A stretch of DNA of 64,000 bases from Bryum argenteum (GCA_037043015.1 CM073324.1:25002097-25066096), one strand, 5' to 3'. Shown: positions 26,380 to 38,694, counted from the first letter of the stretch. Notes: generated by a model not told the origin, from the letters alone. A program made the numbers and translations.

Positions 26380-27010
26380 AGGTATGAAACTTGAAGACTC
26401 ATATGACATGGCAGGGGGTTCCCGGTCGAGTGCTGAAGGGTGCAGTTGTTCCCAGTGGGTCGTGCACTTGCGCAGAAGTGTGCAGGGGCAGGGAAGAATC
26501 ATTTACTGGGCAACAGGTATCATCCGGGCTCAACACCTAACTGAACTTGTTCCTTTCTTCCAGAGTGAGTCCATTCACGTAAGTTATAAGTTGCACGGGA
26601 GTGTGGTCCTGCCAGAGTCAGCGAAACTGTTGCTGGCCAAATGAAAAGGGAGTCACAAAAATCTGAGTCTCACAGAAACATACACGAAGATACGTGGACT
26701 TCGCACATGCTCTGTAGGTGGGCACCGGCGTCGACCGCTCCAGCGCCGGCGTCGACCAGCTCCAGCACCGGCGTCGACCGGCTCCAGAGCGGCCTGCCTA
26801 AATTGGACAACGTCTCTGACCAGCCAGGCCAGTCATAGCCCTCCTCCCATGCCGCGCGACCCAGGCAGCCCCAGCCCCGCCTCCATGCAGCAGTAGATGG
26901 ATCACTTTTTGTTTTTCGTTTGTGGGACAGGTGCAGGAGCGTTTGGGCAAGGTGCCACAAAGCCAAGCGCAGGCTGGTGCAAGTTTTTTTCGAAGCGTGC
27001 AGGGAGAGGC
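26380..27010. other. GC-rich island of unknown origin
   Basis: About 630 bases much richer in G+C than the flanks, bounded on the right by a MITE. Frames at 26384-26644 (+) and 26670-26966 (-) are short and show no domain. It may be a relic of a gene, of a transposon or of captured DNA. Confidence 0.4.
26722..26786. repeat. GC-rich minisatellite, three 21-22-bp units
   Basis: Three tandem units of the form GC(A/G)CCGGCGTCGACC(G/A)GCTCCA, each carrying a GTCGAC site. The units differ by one or two bases and one indel. Confidence 0.8.
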
Positions 27011-27012
27011 AC

Positions 27013-27232
27013 TACACTAAATAGGTAGATTAGTGTTAAATTTTTATAAGATTTGAAAATGCTACAAGTTTTTACTTTTGGTCAAAAAATTTACCAAGAG
27101 TATTGATTCCAATACTATGTAAGGATCCCCATCTTGACCATTGTAAAGGGTAAAAATATTGACTAACAGTAAAAACCTATAGCCTATTAATGTAAATTAG
27201 TGTATCTGACACTAATCTACCTATTTAGTGTA
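27013..27232. repeat. TA-flanked MITE with perfect inverted ends
   Basis: Bases 27012-27036 and 27209-27233 are perfect 25-base inverted repeats (left end CTACACTAAATAGGTAGATT). The interior is AT-rich and non-coding. Reading the target duplication as TA makes the ends CACTAAATAGG, which fits the Tc1/mariner-type (Stowaway-like) pattern; the assignment rests only on the TA and the TIR. Perfect ends suggest a fairly recent insertion. Confidence 0.75.
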
Positions 27233-27233
27233 G

Positions 27234-28052
27234 CTGGCACAGTGGCAGGTTTGAGATGCTCAGCCTAACGGCTTATGGTGAGGTAACGGAAGGGCGACCG
27301 ACCAATTGACATCCAGCCACTTCTCTCGCGTCACCGGCGGAGATTCAAATGAAAGCAAGACCGTTGGAAATCATTTTGCCGCTAGATTGAAACCACACTA
27401 CCGTCCGTGCCGCACACGCACGGCTGGTAACAGCTGCAGCATAGACGCCAACCATATGCTCGTGCTCCATCCCAAGAGTAGCAACCAGTACTCTTCATAG
27501 CATGCCTTAGAGCATGGTCACTCTTACTCTACATTCTCGTTCTGAAAAAATTGTTTTCCGTGTATTTTTTGAGATGAAGAGCCCAAAAAAATTCACGGCC
27601 CCACCCATACTCCTAGAACGCATGTTCCCTTTTCCGTGTGAGTGCTGCAATTCCCTCCTCAAAGCTCAATCGTTTACCGCAACTTCTTTTGTCGTTTCAA
27701 GAATTTTTGTTGTCGTTTTTCAAGGGCTTCTATTGTGATGGTGTAGAATTTCGGATACGACGCTTGCCCAAGAGTCTTCCGTGCATGCGAAAAGAGTGGG
27801 CCACATGACAAGTTTGAATCCACATGAAAGCCATATTGGATTCTCTGTTTGAGCAGTGGCCCTTCTTCATGAAGGCAAAGCCTCGATAGTTGCGTTCTGT
27901 GTTGTTTTCAGTTTACAAGTGGCCAAGTTCTTAATATTAGGATTGTAACCATGTGTAAGAATTGGACATAACATCGACTCAGGCATGGCATGGGAAGATT
28001 TTCTTAGGGCCAGGGTTTCCGTATAATATTGCCTTGGTCACACCAAAGAGGG
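27234..28052. other. Intergenic, no gene seen
   Basis: Mixed composition. Short frames (27306-27500, 27514-27738) show no domain. A TTAGAGCATG motif near 27508 resembles the ends of the TAA-flanked MITEs at 37925 and 42140 but has no partner. Confidence 0.35.
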
Positions 28053-28108
28053 TGCATTTGCAAAAGAGTCAATGTCTTCATGCATTTGCAAAGGAGTCAA
28101 TGTCTTTA
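28053..28108. repeat. 28-bp tandem duplication
   Basis: Two 28-base units starting TGCATTTGCAAAAGAGTCAA differ at two positions, a young local duplication. Confidence 0.75.
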
Positions 28109-31100
28109 CGTTTACGGGTAGTAGGAAAGCAAGGAGATTGCGCCAAGAAGGAGACGAGGTTGCAATATTGTGCCTCATTTACTACACAAGAGTTGTTGAT
28201 TAGTGTTATTTACCAAAGGTACATATTACATTATTTCTCAAAAAAACTCTTTTAAGATTTACATTCACTTTGGGCCGCCATTGCAATCAATGTCCCTTGT
28301 CTTCTCTTCAAGCTACCAATTGCACCACTTACAGTAAATTCTTCCACTTCCAAGAAAGATTGCATAGTTACCGTCACATTCAGTCTAACAAATAGTGTTC
28401 ACTTATATTAATACTATGATGATGTGTGACATTTAGCGTTACAGTCCGCAATTAACGTTTGTAACACTAAACAACAACTCTTGTGTGACTAAAAAGTGTG
28501 CATTTTCCACCAAGCTAAAATGACACATTCCACTAGGACTTGGTGAAATGACACTCTTGATGAAAATATTGGTAAAGAACCTACTTTGTGGCATCTACAC
28601 TTTATCACTAGATTATGGACATGGCTCCATCCACAACTCTCCCTTCACTCGTGTTTGGATGTTGTACAAATCTATAGGAGTTGCTCTCAGTGCCTCCGCC
28701 TTCATGGCACACAATCATTCCCGAGACCGTAACTTCCACTTGCGGAAATGCACTGCCACTGAGTGGCGGAAGCGCGCGGCAGACTTGACTGACTAGCCTT
28801 GTGTCGGAACAAGTCAGGAATTAGTGCAGCTTTAGCGCCCCGTCCGTCATGGTCCCAATCCCAGGACCTTGCACCCAGAAACTGATCAAAATTGGGTCCC
28901 AGTTTATGAATGCAAGCTACGTAATGATACTCTGCTTCTGCACCTATCAGCTTTAAATGCTTCTTGGTACAATGCTCGATTGGTTGGCGGCTGATGTGCA
29001 ACAACTCTGCACAAAAACAAAAAATTGTAAGCTAGAATGTGCAGGGCAATTCTCAGAGCACACGACGTATTTTCCGCTGCACCAACTGCGGAGGCGTCAG
29101 TTCAAAAAATCCAACTCAGTTTCCAGATTTTTAATTGAGTCAAAACTTTTTGAGATACATCCACTGAAAGGTAGTTCATGCCTCGGAGTCACTCAAAACA
29201 CAACAATGGTCATGTTTTTTTATAGTTTGTGCCTTGAAACCACTCGAACACAACAATGGTCATGTCTTTTCACAATAGTTGCATCCTTCCTATCTTCCTA
29301 GATGCTACACTCATGAATTTACAAATGACTATATTTATTCAACATTAAGACGAAATTTTGGTGTTATACAAAATAGCATGCCCACCTCTAATGGGTCCTC
29401 AGCTTTGAGCTCCCATTTCTCAAGCTCTAGTAGGACTATTGAAGTGCTTAAAGCAAGAGTCGTGTTCACATTGAATACAATTTGCAAAAACAAAAGCCAG
29501 ATTCACTCATTTATAAAATTCTCGTCAAAATAGGGGTAGACACAACTACTTTACTTGAATATTGGGTATTAAGTTGATTTTTTACACAAAATTAGGGGTT
29601 GTATGCCCAGCAAAGTAACGTAGATACCGAAAAATGTAACTTTGAGGTACTGTAGAGTTTGAGTTGTTTCTTCCTCTTATAATGATTTTTCATTTCCAAA
29701 TCAAAATTTGTAGTATAGGTCTTTGAGTATACTACCATATGCATTAGTTACAATTCAGATTCCAATTTTGTATTAAGATCAATTGATAAATTGCTATTGC
29801 AAGTTGGAGTGTTGGAAGCCAAAAATGTATTTTGAGAGAGTGGGCAACTCTTGGGTACTTCCTTGGACGTTCTCAATTATCAACGTGGCCCTGCTATAGC
29901 GTGATCACCAATGAAGCAAACCTAAAGTCAACAAGTAATGCAACAGAAGCAAAATAATATGAGGTTGTTACTGGTGAGGTTTGTTTTTGGAAACTGTGAG
30001 TAAATAAGCATATAAATTATCATTTTACATTCCTTTATTTTTATATTTTTTAAATATTTTTTTTATATTTTTGAAAACACGCAAATTTCTTCTCTTAAAG
30101 TCTTAGGGTTGGATTCATTCATCCTTTTACCTTACAAGGATCAAGAGTGGGGGTACAAAAACTGTGCGAACTTTATTTTGAAAATCTTGGATTAGTACAG
30201 TCCATAATTGGAGACATTTTTGAAATATTTCAGAATATTATTTTAGTTCCATTGCATGTAACAGAAGCTTATTCTTCTCCTTCAATAGTACATTTTCAAC
30301 ATTGTACACAAACGAATGATTTAAGTCTCGTACTGTCACTCCGTTCATGTAAAGCTTTTTAAGGGACTTGGTTGAATTGTTCAAACCTCTCTCAAATTGT
30401 TATGACAGCACGATGCAAATGTCCTCACAATGAGGACGGGAGCATTATTGCAATTGAAGAATTCATGCTAACTCATGAAAATCTACCAAGGAAAAAAATG
30501 AACATACATGCCAACAAATATGACAACAAACACGACACTCGCCTTGCCTCTCATTGATTGCTTCAAAAAATTCCCAACTGCCTATTCGCTTGGACTGATA
30601 AAACTGTGGTCAGAATGGGTCAATCGTTACCGAATGCCGATATCCGCACATACCTGTGTACGAATAGAAGGAAAATGCATACCACCTGCATAATTATACT
30701 GTAGACAGTAGGTATATGTTGCTAATACACATACGCATCCAAGTCAAGAGCAGAGCTCCACAAATCCTTGTCACCAGAAAGTAACATCAGAAAGCAGACT
30801 GAGAGAGCGAGAGAGAGTACAGGCATTGAAGGCAAGGGGGGGAGAGTGATGTCGTCCGGCGGGGGTCAAATGGTGTGCTTCCGAAATCAGCGGACGAATT
30901 TGGCATGCAGCCTGCGTCCAAACTCCCGGGTCGCATCGACACGGTGCACATGCTGCACTTCTGCCACACTCTCCGTACTAGACTGGTTTTCCATCATCAC
31001 TCACGACTCTGGTTACCACATTCTCTCGCATTCCACTCTAGACGTCATTGTAGTTGGAAGGTGTACCACGCCCCACTTTCCTTCCGGCCTTACCCCAGCC

Positions 31101-31981
31101 TCGATCACTTCGCTCTGCCACAGCCTCCGTCACACGTGCTAACTCATGCAGTTTTTGGTGCAGGATTCCTTAATCATCGGAAACATAATCTTCCGGTACG
31201 AAATCATTGATCGGAAAAATGTGGAGTTCTCTGCACCTTGGAACACGTCCGTGATAATAATAATGATAGTACGCTACCATTGAGAGGCTTCGTCGCTCGA
31301 AAAAACATGTGCAATTTTGAGGAGAGAGGTAGGAGTACATGTTTCATACTTTAAGGATTGAAATACGCAAGGTACATAAGAATCGCTTTATATTCCTATG
31401 TTTTGCATGGATGTCAGTGAGCATTATCAAAGCGTAAACAAGAGGAGGCAGTTATATAACGGTCTACATTCTGCGAGTGCCGTACAGACATGCAAGGAAA
31501 AGTGGAGATGAGGAATGAATATGCTTTGTACACAGAGACGAGGATATATGGAAGTTGAAGATATGAGATTGCATGTGTGTCTTTTTTCATTTCAAAAAAT
31601 GCTGAACAAATGGATTTTTGTGGTTTTTGTAATGGGTCTGCTGAGCCCGAGTAAAAATGAAACTATCTACAGACCTCTGCACCGGTGGCAACGGTAGAGA
31701 GCGGTCCAGAAACGCACAAAACTTGCTCAACTTCGATCTCGAGCACTTGGAAAATGCTGGATACGAGACAAGGTTTGCGGAAAAAATGCGAGGCAGCAGA
31801 GATTAGTCCTCGGCAAAAGTGGATGGCGCTCAACTGGGCAGGGTTCGTATACTGTCTATGAACACTAGCTCCTGTAACTGTACATTCAAGCAGAAATTCG
31901 GCTACTCGAGAAAAAGAGCCGTGTGTGTGTTTGTATACATGGGGTCGGGGCGGCTTGGAAATGCCGGGCCGCCGACCCGAG
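28109..31981. other. Gene-poor tract downstream of NCED
   Basis: No frame with a recognisable domain in 3.9 kb. It contains an imperfect 50-bp tandem duplication (29171-29270, both units with CACAACAATGGTCATGT) and a purine-rich stretch at 30785-30850. The last few hundred bases (about 31500-31981) should include the 3' UTR of the NCED gene, which is on the minus strand. Confidence 0.4.
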
Positions 31982-33733
31982 TTAGTTGGTTTGTAAGTCT
32001 TCGGCCTTGATGAATGCGCCGTGGAAGCCGTAGGGGACGCGCGACGGCAGCTTGACGGACGCCACGGGCGCCAGGGACGGCGACGCCGCGTCCAGCACCA
32101 GAAGCTCAGAGCGTCCGGAGGACTCGTCGTGGCAATACGCGAGCAAGTATCCGTCGTCTTCGGCGCCTGTCTCGCTGCGCGGCACGAACATTGGCTCGCC
32201 CCCGAATCGGTTCGGGCCGTACTCGTACCGCGCCACCACCTCTCCGGATTCCAAGTCCACCTTCGCAATCCCCGACACCTTCGGCCATGGCTCCACGATG
32301 GCCAGGTACATGAATTGGGTCTTGGTCCCCACGTGATTGGGGTTTATTTTCCCCACTTCTAAGTTGAGGCTCGCGAGCTCGCGCTTGCGCGCTGTGCCCG
32401 TCACGCGGTTTAGTCGCACCTCTGTTAGCAGCGCGCGGGGCACCTCTGACGTCTTGAAAATAATGTCGGCGGGCGTCATCGAGGAGCCGATGACCACCAC
32501 CTCGTCGCCCTCCTCCCACGCATTAAACAAATGAAAAAAGAAACAATCCGGGACGTCGATCCATTGCAGCTCGGCTTCAGTCGTCGCGTACTTCGGCATC
32601 ACGCCAAACCTCGGAGTCTTCTTCGGATCCAGCACAACAGGCGACCCACCAGTAAGCATCTCCTTCAGTCGAAACACGATCTGCTGATCAGGAATCACGA
32701 CGAAGTTCTCCGTAATGGCAAAATCATGCGTCATGGCAGCTTCCGTCAATGTGATCGGCACCTCGCGCTTCTTCTCGCCGTCGGCACTAAAGATGAGATA
32801 TTTCAAAAACGGCGCGGTGAGAACGTTGTAGCTCAGACTGAAAAGCTCCCCTGTGGCGGGATCGAGCTTGGGGTGCGCGATCATGGAATGCCCGAGCTGA
32901 CCGTGAAAGTCGTACCGGCCAACAGTCTCCAGATCATCGTTCGCCGTCATGCGAACCTCCATAGGCAAATCATCTTCAGAAATCGCCAGCAAGCGGTTAT
33001 TGAACCACACAAGTCCCGCATTCGCCACGCCCATGCCTTGACTCCCATCCAGAATACCACAAAGCTCCCGAGTCCAGTGCGCAACCAAGCGCGTCACACC
33101 GCCGAACCCATGAAGCTCCCCAATCGGCTTGGGGAAAAACGCACGCCCGTGTCGCGCCTCCTCCTCAAACCGGTACGTGCGCGTGTAGCGACACGCGTAA
33201 CTAACACTTCCGCCCTCATGAAAGCTCACGGCGTGCAGCATGCCATCGCCGTCGAACAAGTGGTGACGCCCGGTGGGTAAGAATTGCGGATTCGGGCCGT
33301 TGCGAACATACACACCCTGAATACACTCCGGCAGACGTCCCACGACTTCCAAGTTGTGAGACACGGGATGCTCAGCAACAGGAAAGTAGTTGCCCTCCAA
33401 TTGCACATGCGGATCAACAGACGACGGCATGGGCTCCTCGGGATTCCATTGCAGTTGCTCCAGCTTCCGCTCCACAGCGTCGATCACAATATCCGCCAAC
33501 TTCTGTGCGAAGTTGAGCGGCCTCCTCTGAACTACTCTACGGTCCTCACCATCACTCTCCACAACCAACTTCGGCAATTCTGAAACACCCCGGCGTCTAC
33601 CAGCAACAGCGCTCGCACGCCAATCGCGGCGCCCACAAACTCCATTATCCCCAAAGCCACCACCACGCAACAGAAGGGCACCGTTGCCCAATTTCGATAC
33701 ACAGGCCATGAATTGGCACTCAAAAACTCGCAA
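31982..33733 (-). CDS. NCED: 9-cis-epoxycarotenoid dioxygenase, plastid
   Basis: A single uninterrupted frame of 583 residues, close to the length of maize VP14 (about 600). NCED cleaves 9-cis-violaxanthin or neoxanthin to xanthoxin, the committed step of abscisic acid synthesis in plastids. The four iron-binding histidines of carotenoid oxygenases are present: His287 (AHPKLDP), His336 (MTHDFAIT), His401 (FHLFNAWEE) and His571 (YGFHGAFI). Other family motifs are GVYVRNGPNPQF, HLFDGDGMLHA, SEDDLPMEV and VGTKTQFMYLAIVEPWPKVS. The N-terminal 60 residues are Arg/Gly/Ser-rich and acid-poor, as in a plastid transit peptide. Lack of introns is typical of plant NCEDs. A second ATG eight codons later (MACVSKLG) could also be the start. 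CCD4-type dioxygenases are the main alternative, but the C-terminal part fits NCED better. Confidence 0.9.
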   Translation of the reverse strand: MRVFECQFMACVSKLGNGALLLRGGGFGDNGVCGRRDWRASAVAGRRRGVSELPKLVVESDGEDRRVVQRRPLNFAQKLADIVIDAVERKLEQLQWNPEEPMPSSVDPHVQLEGNYFPVAEHPVSHNLEVVGRLPECIQGVYVRNGPNPQFLPTGRHHLFDGDGMLHAVSFHEGGSVSYACRYTRTYRFEEEARHGRAFFPKPIGELHGFGGVTRLVAHWTRELCGILDGSQGMGVANAGLVWFNNRLLAISEDDLPMEVRMTANDDLETVGRYDFHGQLGHSMIAHPKLDPATGELFSLSYNVLTAPFLKYLIFSADGEKKREVPITLTEAAMTHDFAITENFVVIPDQQIVFRLKEMLTGGSPVVLDPKKTPRFGVMPKYATTEAELQWIDVPDCFFFHLFNAWEEGDEVVVIGSSMTPADIIFKTSEVPRALLTEVRLNRVTGTARKRELASLNLEVGKINPNHVGTKTQFMYLAIVEPWPKVSGIAKVDLESGEVVARYEYGPNRFGGEPMFVPRSETGAEDDGYLLAYCHDESSGRSELLVLDAASPSLAPVASVKLPSRVPYGFHGAFIKAEDLQTN

Positions 33734-34924
33734 TAACCGTCAGCGAAGGATCATGAGCAATGCAACAGGACTGGAGAGTCCCGCATTAGTTGTTCTAGGG
33801 TGAGAAAGAATGTGCAGTAGTTGAAGTATCTGAATGAGAGGATGTCCAGGAAAGAGTGGGAATGGGTGGATGTGTCGGGAGAGGCCGCCATAGCTGCGGG
33901 TTATGTAGACAACGGGGGAGGGGAGTCCGGGGGTGTGCTGTCCCGCGCGCTACAGGAGCACTCGCTTATGCTTCCCACGCCTGTACGCGCGCCATGTGGC
34001 GCAAGTGCTAGTTCACTCTTGGCCGGGGCCTGAGGGGCTTGTCCTCCGAGGAAACGAGCCGGCACCTTCCCCTTATCATTGGGGGACCCCTCCACCACCA
34101 CCTCCGGGACTCCTCCAGCCAGCCCAGCCCCTGCGAGACAAGGATTTACTTCGACTACGGGAGTCGTGGGGGGGTGGCAGCCGTCTTTGCCAATAGCGTT
34201 GCAATATTTTTTAATCCACTGAGTTGGCACTCCACATGGCAGGATACCATGGTTCCAATTCTTGCCTCCAGCTGCCTTGGGGACGACTTTCAACAGCTTC
34301 TCACCCCTTTCACACCTCACCCTCCCCTCAAAAGATTCCAGTCAATGCTTCCCCTTACTTTTCGTCCAGACATGATTACTTTTACCTCTCGTGGTTTTGT
34401 CACCTTTTTGGTTTTGACGGTTTATTCGAGGCTTCCTGTGCTGTACAGGGCTTGCTCTTGTCTTTTCCATCCATTGGAGCCTCCGTTCCTTTCAGTAGCC
34501 CCCATTCCTACAACTTCCTCTCAGTAGCCCCCATTCTTTCAAGTTCCTCTCAGGAGCCCCCATTCTCGACAACCAGTTATCCAGACAGACTATAAAGGGG
34601 TTGCAGTAAAGTTGTGCTGTCCAGGGAAAAGGTGTTGTACTCTAGAATATGTGATGTTATAATACCCACCGAAATGGAATGTTGGGCGTACTGAAATAAT
34701 GAGTTTTTAGAAATTTCTGTCGAGATGTACTGCGTTGCTTGTTTTCGTGTCTTAACACTTTGAATATGCCAAGAATTACGATCATACCTTTGGACATACA
34801 TGGCCTTCACACCCAACTCTACGAAGCTGTGTGGGAGGCTTCGGCCACCTTTCAGGAGCTAACCCCTCACCGTCCTTGAAGCCCGATATGGGTTTTGCAA
34901 TCTCGGGAATCCTTTATGAAGGTG
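33734..34924. promoter_or_regulatory. Upstream region of NCED
   Basis: About 1.2 kb upstream of the minus-strand NCED start. The first 600 bases are GC- and pyrimidine-rich compared with the surroundings. Overlapping frames on both strands here reflect composition, not visible domains. A clear TATA box was not found. Confidence 0.35.
34492..34578. repeat. Three 29-bp tandem units upstream of NCED
   Basis: Units beginning TCAGTAGCCCCCATTC at 34492 and 34521, and TCAGGAGCCCCCATTC at 34550, are spaced exactly 29 bases apart. The C-run core is constant while the spacer varies. Confidence 0.75.
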
Positions 34925-35157
34925 TTAACCCCTAAAGGTCTGAGCGTGCCGTGGCGACCAGTAGAATACGATGTATTTTGGTTGTATTTGGAGTGAATGC
35001 ACACCTTTAATGGCTTTAAGTTCAAAGAAGAAGTTGACATTTGAACTAATGCGGTTTTAGTGAGCTATTACGATTCCATTTTAGAGTTTCTTGTTGGTAG
35101 CAAATCCTTATTATACGACAGCGTACATACTATCCCCAAGGGACTTTTAAGGGTTAA
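34925..35157. repeat. TTAA element module C
   Basis: Begins TTAA-CCCCTAAAGGTC and ends GACTTTTAAGGG-TTAA, a 12-bp inverted repeat with two mismatches inside TTAA. It may be a separate 233-bp element or the left part of a longer copy that ends near 35652. Confidence 0.6.
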
Positions 35158-35652
35158 AAGTAATCTTTTTTTACAAGACGCTCCATACACTGCAAAGTCT
35201 ATGTGGTAAATTGCAAAGCCAGATTTCAATTATTTAGTTTTCTAGGGAATTTCTTGGGGTGCAAGCCAAGATGGGGACAACTTAAGTATATCTTCTTTTT
35301 TATTTTTTATTTTTTTGGAAATATGTTCATGATCAAATCACTATTTAAGTTTGAAAGGGCCCTAGTCAAAAAAATTACCAACTGTACAAGGGTATCCTTC
35401 AAAAGTAATCTTCATAATGCTCAAAAAAACTTGGAAGACAAACTTTGGATGTTACGATCTCTTAAATGGTATACATCCAACAGTCAATTTTTGGACCAAA
35501 AACCGAAAATAGTCTTAGGTACAAGATCTTACAATTGGAAGTTTGAAAAAGGGGGGAAAATTTGGTGAACATCCGTGGGAGTGTAGAGAGGTAGAAAATC
35601 GCAGTTTTAAGGTTTCAAGGTCTCAAAAACACGCAGAGGCGGATAGGGGTTG
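34925..35652. repeat. Repeat family R4, copy 1
   Basis: The body after 35154 (TTAAAAGTAATC..., TGCAAAGTCTATGTGGTAAA, ATCAAATCACTATTTAAGTT) matches the body of 45395-46165 throughout, with many substitutions. The right end reads GGATAGGGGTTGA, a mutated CCCC/TTAA end. Confidence 0.55.
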
Positions 35653-35687
35653 ATTCACTTACAATAGTTTGAGAACAATTACAACAC

Positions 35688-36509
35688 TTAACCCCTAAAG
35701 TTTCAAGGCACCATTTGCATGTTTTACCCTCAAATAAACATCTTTTCAGTGCAAAGTAAGAATCTTTATTTGATAGTGTATTTGAAGTATGTAACTACAG
35801 GATCCAATACTTAACTTGTACAAGATCATGTACGCAAAACTTTAAAACAAATTTCCTCACCCAGTTGCAAGATTGTAAGGTTTGAAGTTGATAAAGAAGT
35901 CTTTCTCGCTTGTTGTGAAAAGGAAAGGCAATGTTTTGAGGGCCAAAAATACCATTGTGAGAAGTAAATATGAATCGAGGCTCTTTTAATTATTGTTCCT
36001 AGGTGAGTTTGGAATATGTTGATGCAATTTTACTCTCATACAACCTATAAAGCTTAATTAAATGCTTGATTATTCACATGGAGATTCAAATACAAAGGCA
36101 GGTCTATGACAACAAATAAGGCATGTGAAAAATAATTGAATTGAAAATTTGAGCGGTGAGATCATGCCTTAAAACCTTATTTACATGTACAAAAAGCAAA
36201 ACTCAAAAAAAGTAACTCAATTTTTGGTGAATTCTAAAAGCTTCCGCAGTCTAATTAATTTTGTGCACATTTTGAGGACATATGAGCATAGACTTTAGTT
36301 AGGGCAAATATCTAATAGTGCTCTCAAATCTTGAATATGCATATCTCCTAAAGTTTGAGGATTTTGGAGGCTTGTAATGACTTTTCAAAAAGTTATAGAA
36401 AAACTCTACAACATGCATAATGTTTCAAATGTATACGAACTAAAAACAGTAATTGAGAGGCTAAGAGTCAAATCAGCCCAAAACGGGCCTCACGATACTT
36501 TAGGAGTCA
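35688..36509. repeat. TTAA-type repeat family R2, copy 1
   Basis: Starts TTAA-CCCCTAAAGTTTC; the right end GATACTTTAGGAG is its inverted match with two mismatches, although the right TTAA has decayed. Most of the interior matches 48700-49420, for example GGCAATGTTTTGAGGGCC, CGAGGCTCTTTTAATT and AAATGCTTGATTATTCACA. Confidence 0.55.
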
Positions 36510-37924
36510 TTATTATTGAGTATTAATCCATCCAATGGGTCATCTTTACTAGAATTTTGTAATCTCGCTGTAAACCGTATTCATAGTAAAACTTGGAGAG
36601 TGGAAGGCTTGATTACTCTATACAATCGCCGTAGATGAATTTTAATATTCACATCAAAATTCACACAATTCTTAAATGTTCTCTAAGAACCGTTTCACAT
36701 GAGGGGCCAAGCCATGAATGGGGCCAATTCAAGGCCAAATCCTCTCTTGTGATCGGTCTCATTCTTGAAATTGGCCAGAGGAGCTTTACATGTGAAGTCA
36801 AGGCCAATTTTTCTGAAATTATATTATAATGGGTGGGGAACAAGTTATGACACGCCCTGCACTCCAAAAGTTGGGAGATACAAGAATGGAAGGCCAATTC
36901 ATGGCCGAGAGGCCGTTCCTTGATTTCAATACAGCATCATTATTTCATTAAAATATTTGAATGCGAACAAATTAAAAGCATGAAATATTTGTAGCCAATA
37001 ATACAAATTAGCATTGTTTTTCCCTGTACAAATCAGCTCCAAAAACTTTCCACATGGGGAAATTGGCCCACACTTTATTATTTGTTTAATGTGTTCACTA
37101 AGTGGCACATGGAGCCAATAGGGATCAAAATATGAATAAATTGGCTTGAAGATTTGCTCCCCATGTAAAGCGTCCCTTAGTTGTAATACTTGGAAGTTTG
37201 CTTTATTGCACTTGTTCCGAGGTCCAATTGGGTTGTTGGGTTGATCATGGAGTGACCTCACTAGCATGACATCATGGATTCATGCGTCATGGAACATCTT
37301 TTGGTATGCAAAGCAAAGTCACACTAATTAAAGGACTCCATATTATACAGTGGCACTTTAGAGTGCGAGGAGAAATTGCATGAGATCCTTCAAATATGTT
37401 TGCATGTGATCCACACCAGAAGCGGTGCATTGGTGCAATTTTAAAATAAGCTTATTAAATTGAATATAATATATAATATAATTGGGGATGTAGGCACCGG
37501 CCAAAGGGAGCCATTTAAATTTCAATAAAACCTCGCCGACTCCCCCTCCACTCCATTTGAATTGTGTCCATCATTCAATCTTCATGACACTTTGCTTATT
37601 TTTATATTTCATGCCACTACAAATACTATGGTCCCCCCCTCCCTTGAAGAGTCCACATCCAATTAACCAATTTCATTCGTTCAAGCCAAGTCCATGCCAC
37701 TCAGGCTTGTTACAACATAAGTTATGTGTAAAGTACAAATAGTGTGCTTGATAGGAGCTTCGAATTTTTGTACACAACAAGCCAATTCCTTTTAATTTTA
37801 TCTTCTTCTATTATATGAAAGAAAAATGTCTGTCTGGTTTTTGAAGAGTTTCGGTGTGTCAACCACTAAGAGTTTTTATGACACTTGCAAGCTTCTCCAC
37901 AACAATAGCTACGAACCACTCTAA
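36510..37924. other. Intergenic, no gene seen
   Basis: AT-rich DNA. Several GGCCAA(T/G) words between 36700 and 36915 form a loose inverted pattern around GCCATGAAT, possibly an old palindromic element. No domain-bearing frame. Confidence 0.35.
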
Positions 37925-38321
37925 GAGTATGCCCAGCCCAATACGTTGGGCCGGCCTGTGGAGGCGAATTTGGGGAGTGGGGGCCCCAGCCCACACCTCA
38001 ACCCTCTAACCCGGCCAAGAGGGTTGGAGTACCCATGATTCTAGCACTCCAAAATCCCAAGTTATCCCGTGCCTGCACTCAAAGTTTAGCGTCCCCTTCA
38101 ACCAATGAGAGAGTGCCATGTGGAATTGAATTCATTGGCAGAAAATGGATTCTATTAATACTAAGCTTGTCAAAGATTTGATTGGTGAGCAGACTTGGGC
38201 TGCCCTGCTTTCCGGCCTCTCTTCCGGCTTGGGCTGGGGCTTCAAGCCTTGGCCGAGCTTCCCCTGAGTATTTTCAACGCAGCGTGCTGGCCCGGCCTGG
38301 CGAGCCGGGCTGGGCATGCTC
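37925..38321. repeat. TAA-flanked MITE, PIF/Harbinger-like, copy 1
   Basis: Left end GAGTATGCCCAGCCC and right end GGGCTGGGCATGCTC are inverted repeats with one mismatch. Both sides are flanked by TAA (37922-37924 and 38322-38324). A 3-bp TWA duplication is characteristic of the PIF/Harbinger superfamily. The left half is homologous to 42140-42370. The sequence is GC-rich compared with its surroundings and non-coding. Confidence 0.7.
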
Positions 38322-38694
38322 TAACCATTACGAGCATTTGTGACACTTGCCAACTTTCTCAACCCCTCAAGATCTTAGCACACGTGTCCATTTTCACAAA
38401 AAAATTCAAATTTTGAGCATAATATATGTATTAATATAAGGTCAAATTGTATATATACTTTCATATACTATGTATGATTTATGTGGTAATAAGTTTGAAG
38501 TTATTAAGATACAAGTCCTTACCTGTGTCCTCTTGATACGGACATCAAAAAAGGTCATATTGAAATTTATAGGATATATAAAAAATTAAGACCTACGTAT
38601 AATAAAATACGAAGTTGGAGTTTTTGGTGATATTAAAAATATGGGATATGCAATCAATACGCAAGTTCCTTGCTTCGCAATTCTCCCATGTTGT

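Noticed and set aside
30768-31210. Possible gene from overlapping 111-124-codon frames
   Set aside because: No domain in either frame and no splice pattern; the purine-rich run accounts for the open frames.
32021-33583. Long plus-strand frames inside NCED (up to 249 codons)
   Set aside because: They lie opposite a complete NCED frame with all four iron ligands and show no domain; high GC explains their length.
36700-36915. Palindromic GGCCAA-rich element
   Set aside because: Inverted similarity is loose and the ends and target duplication cannot be defined.
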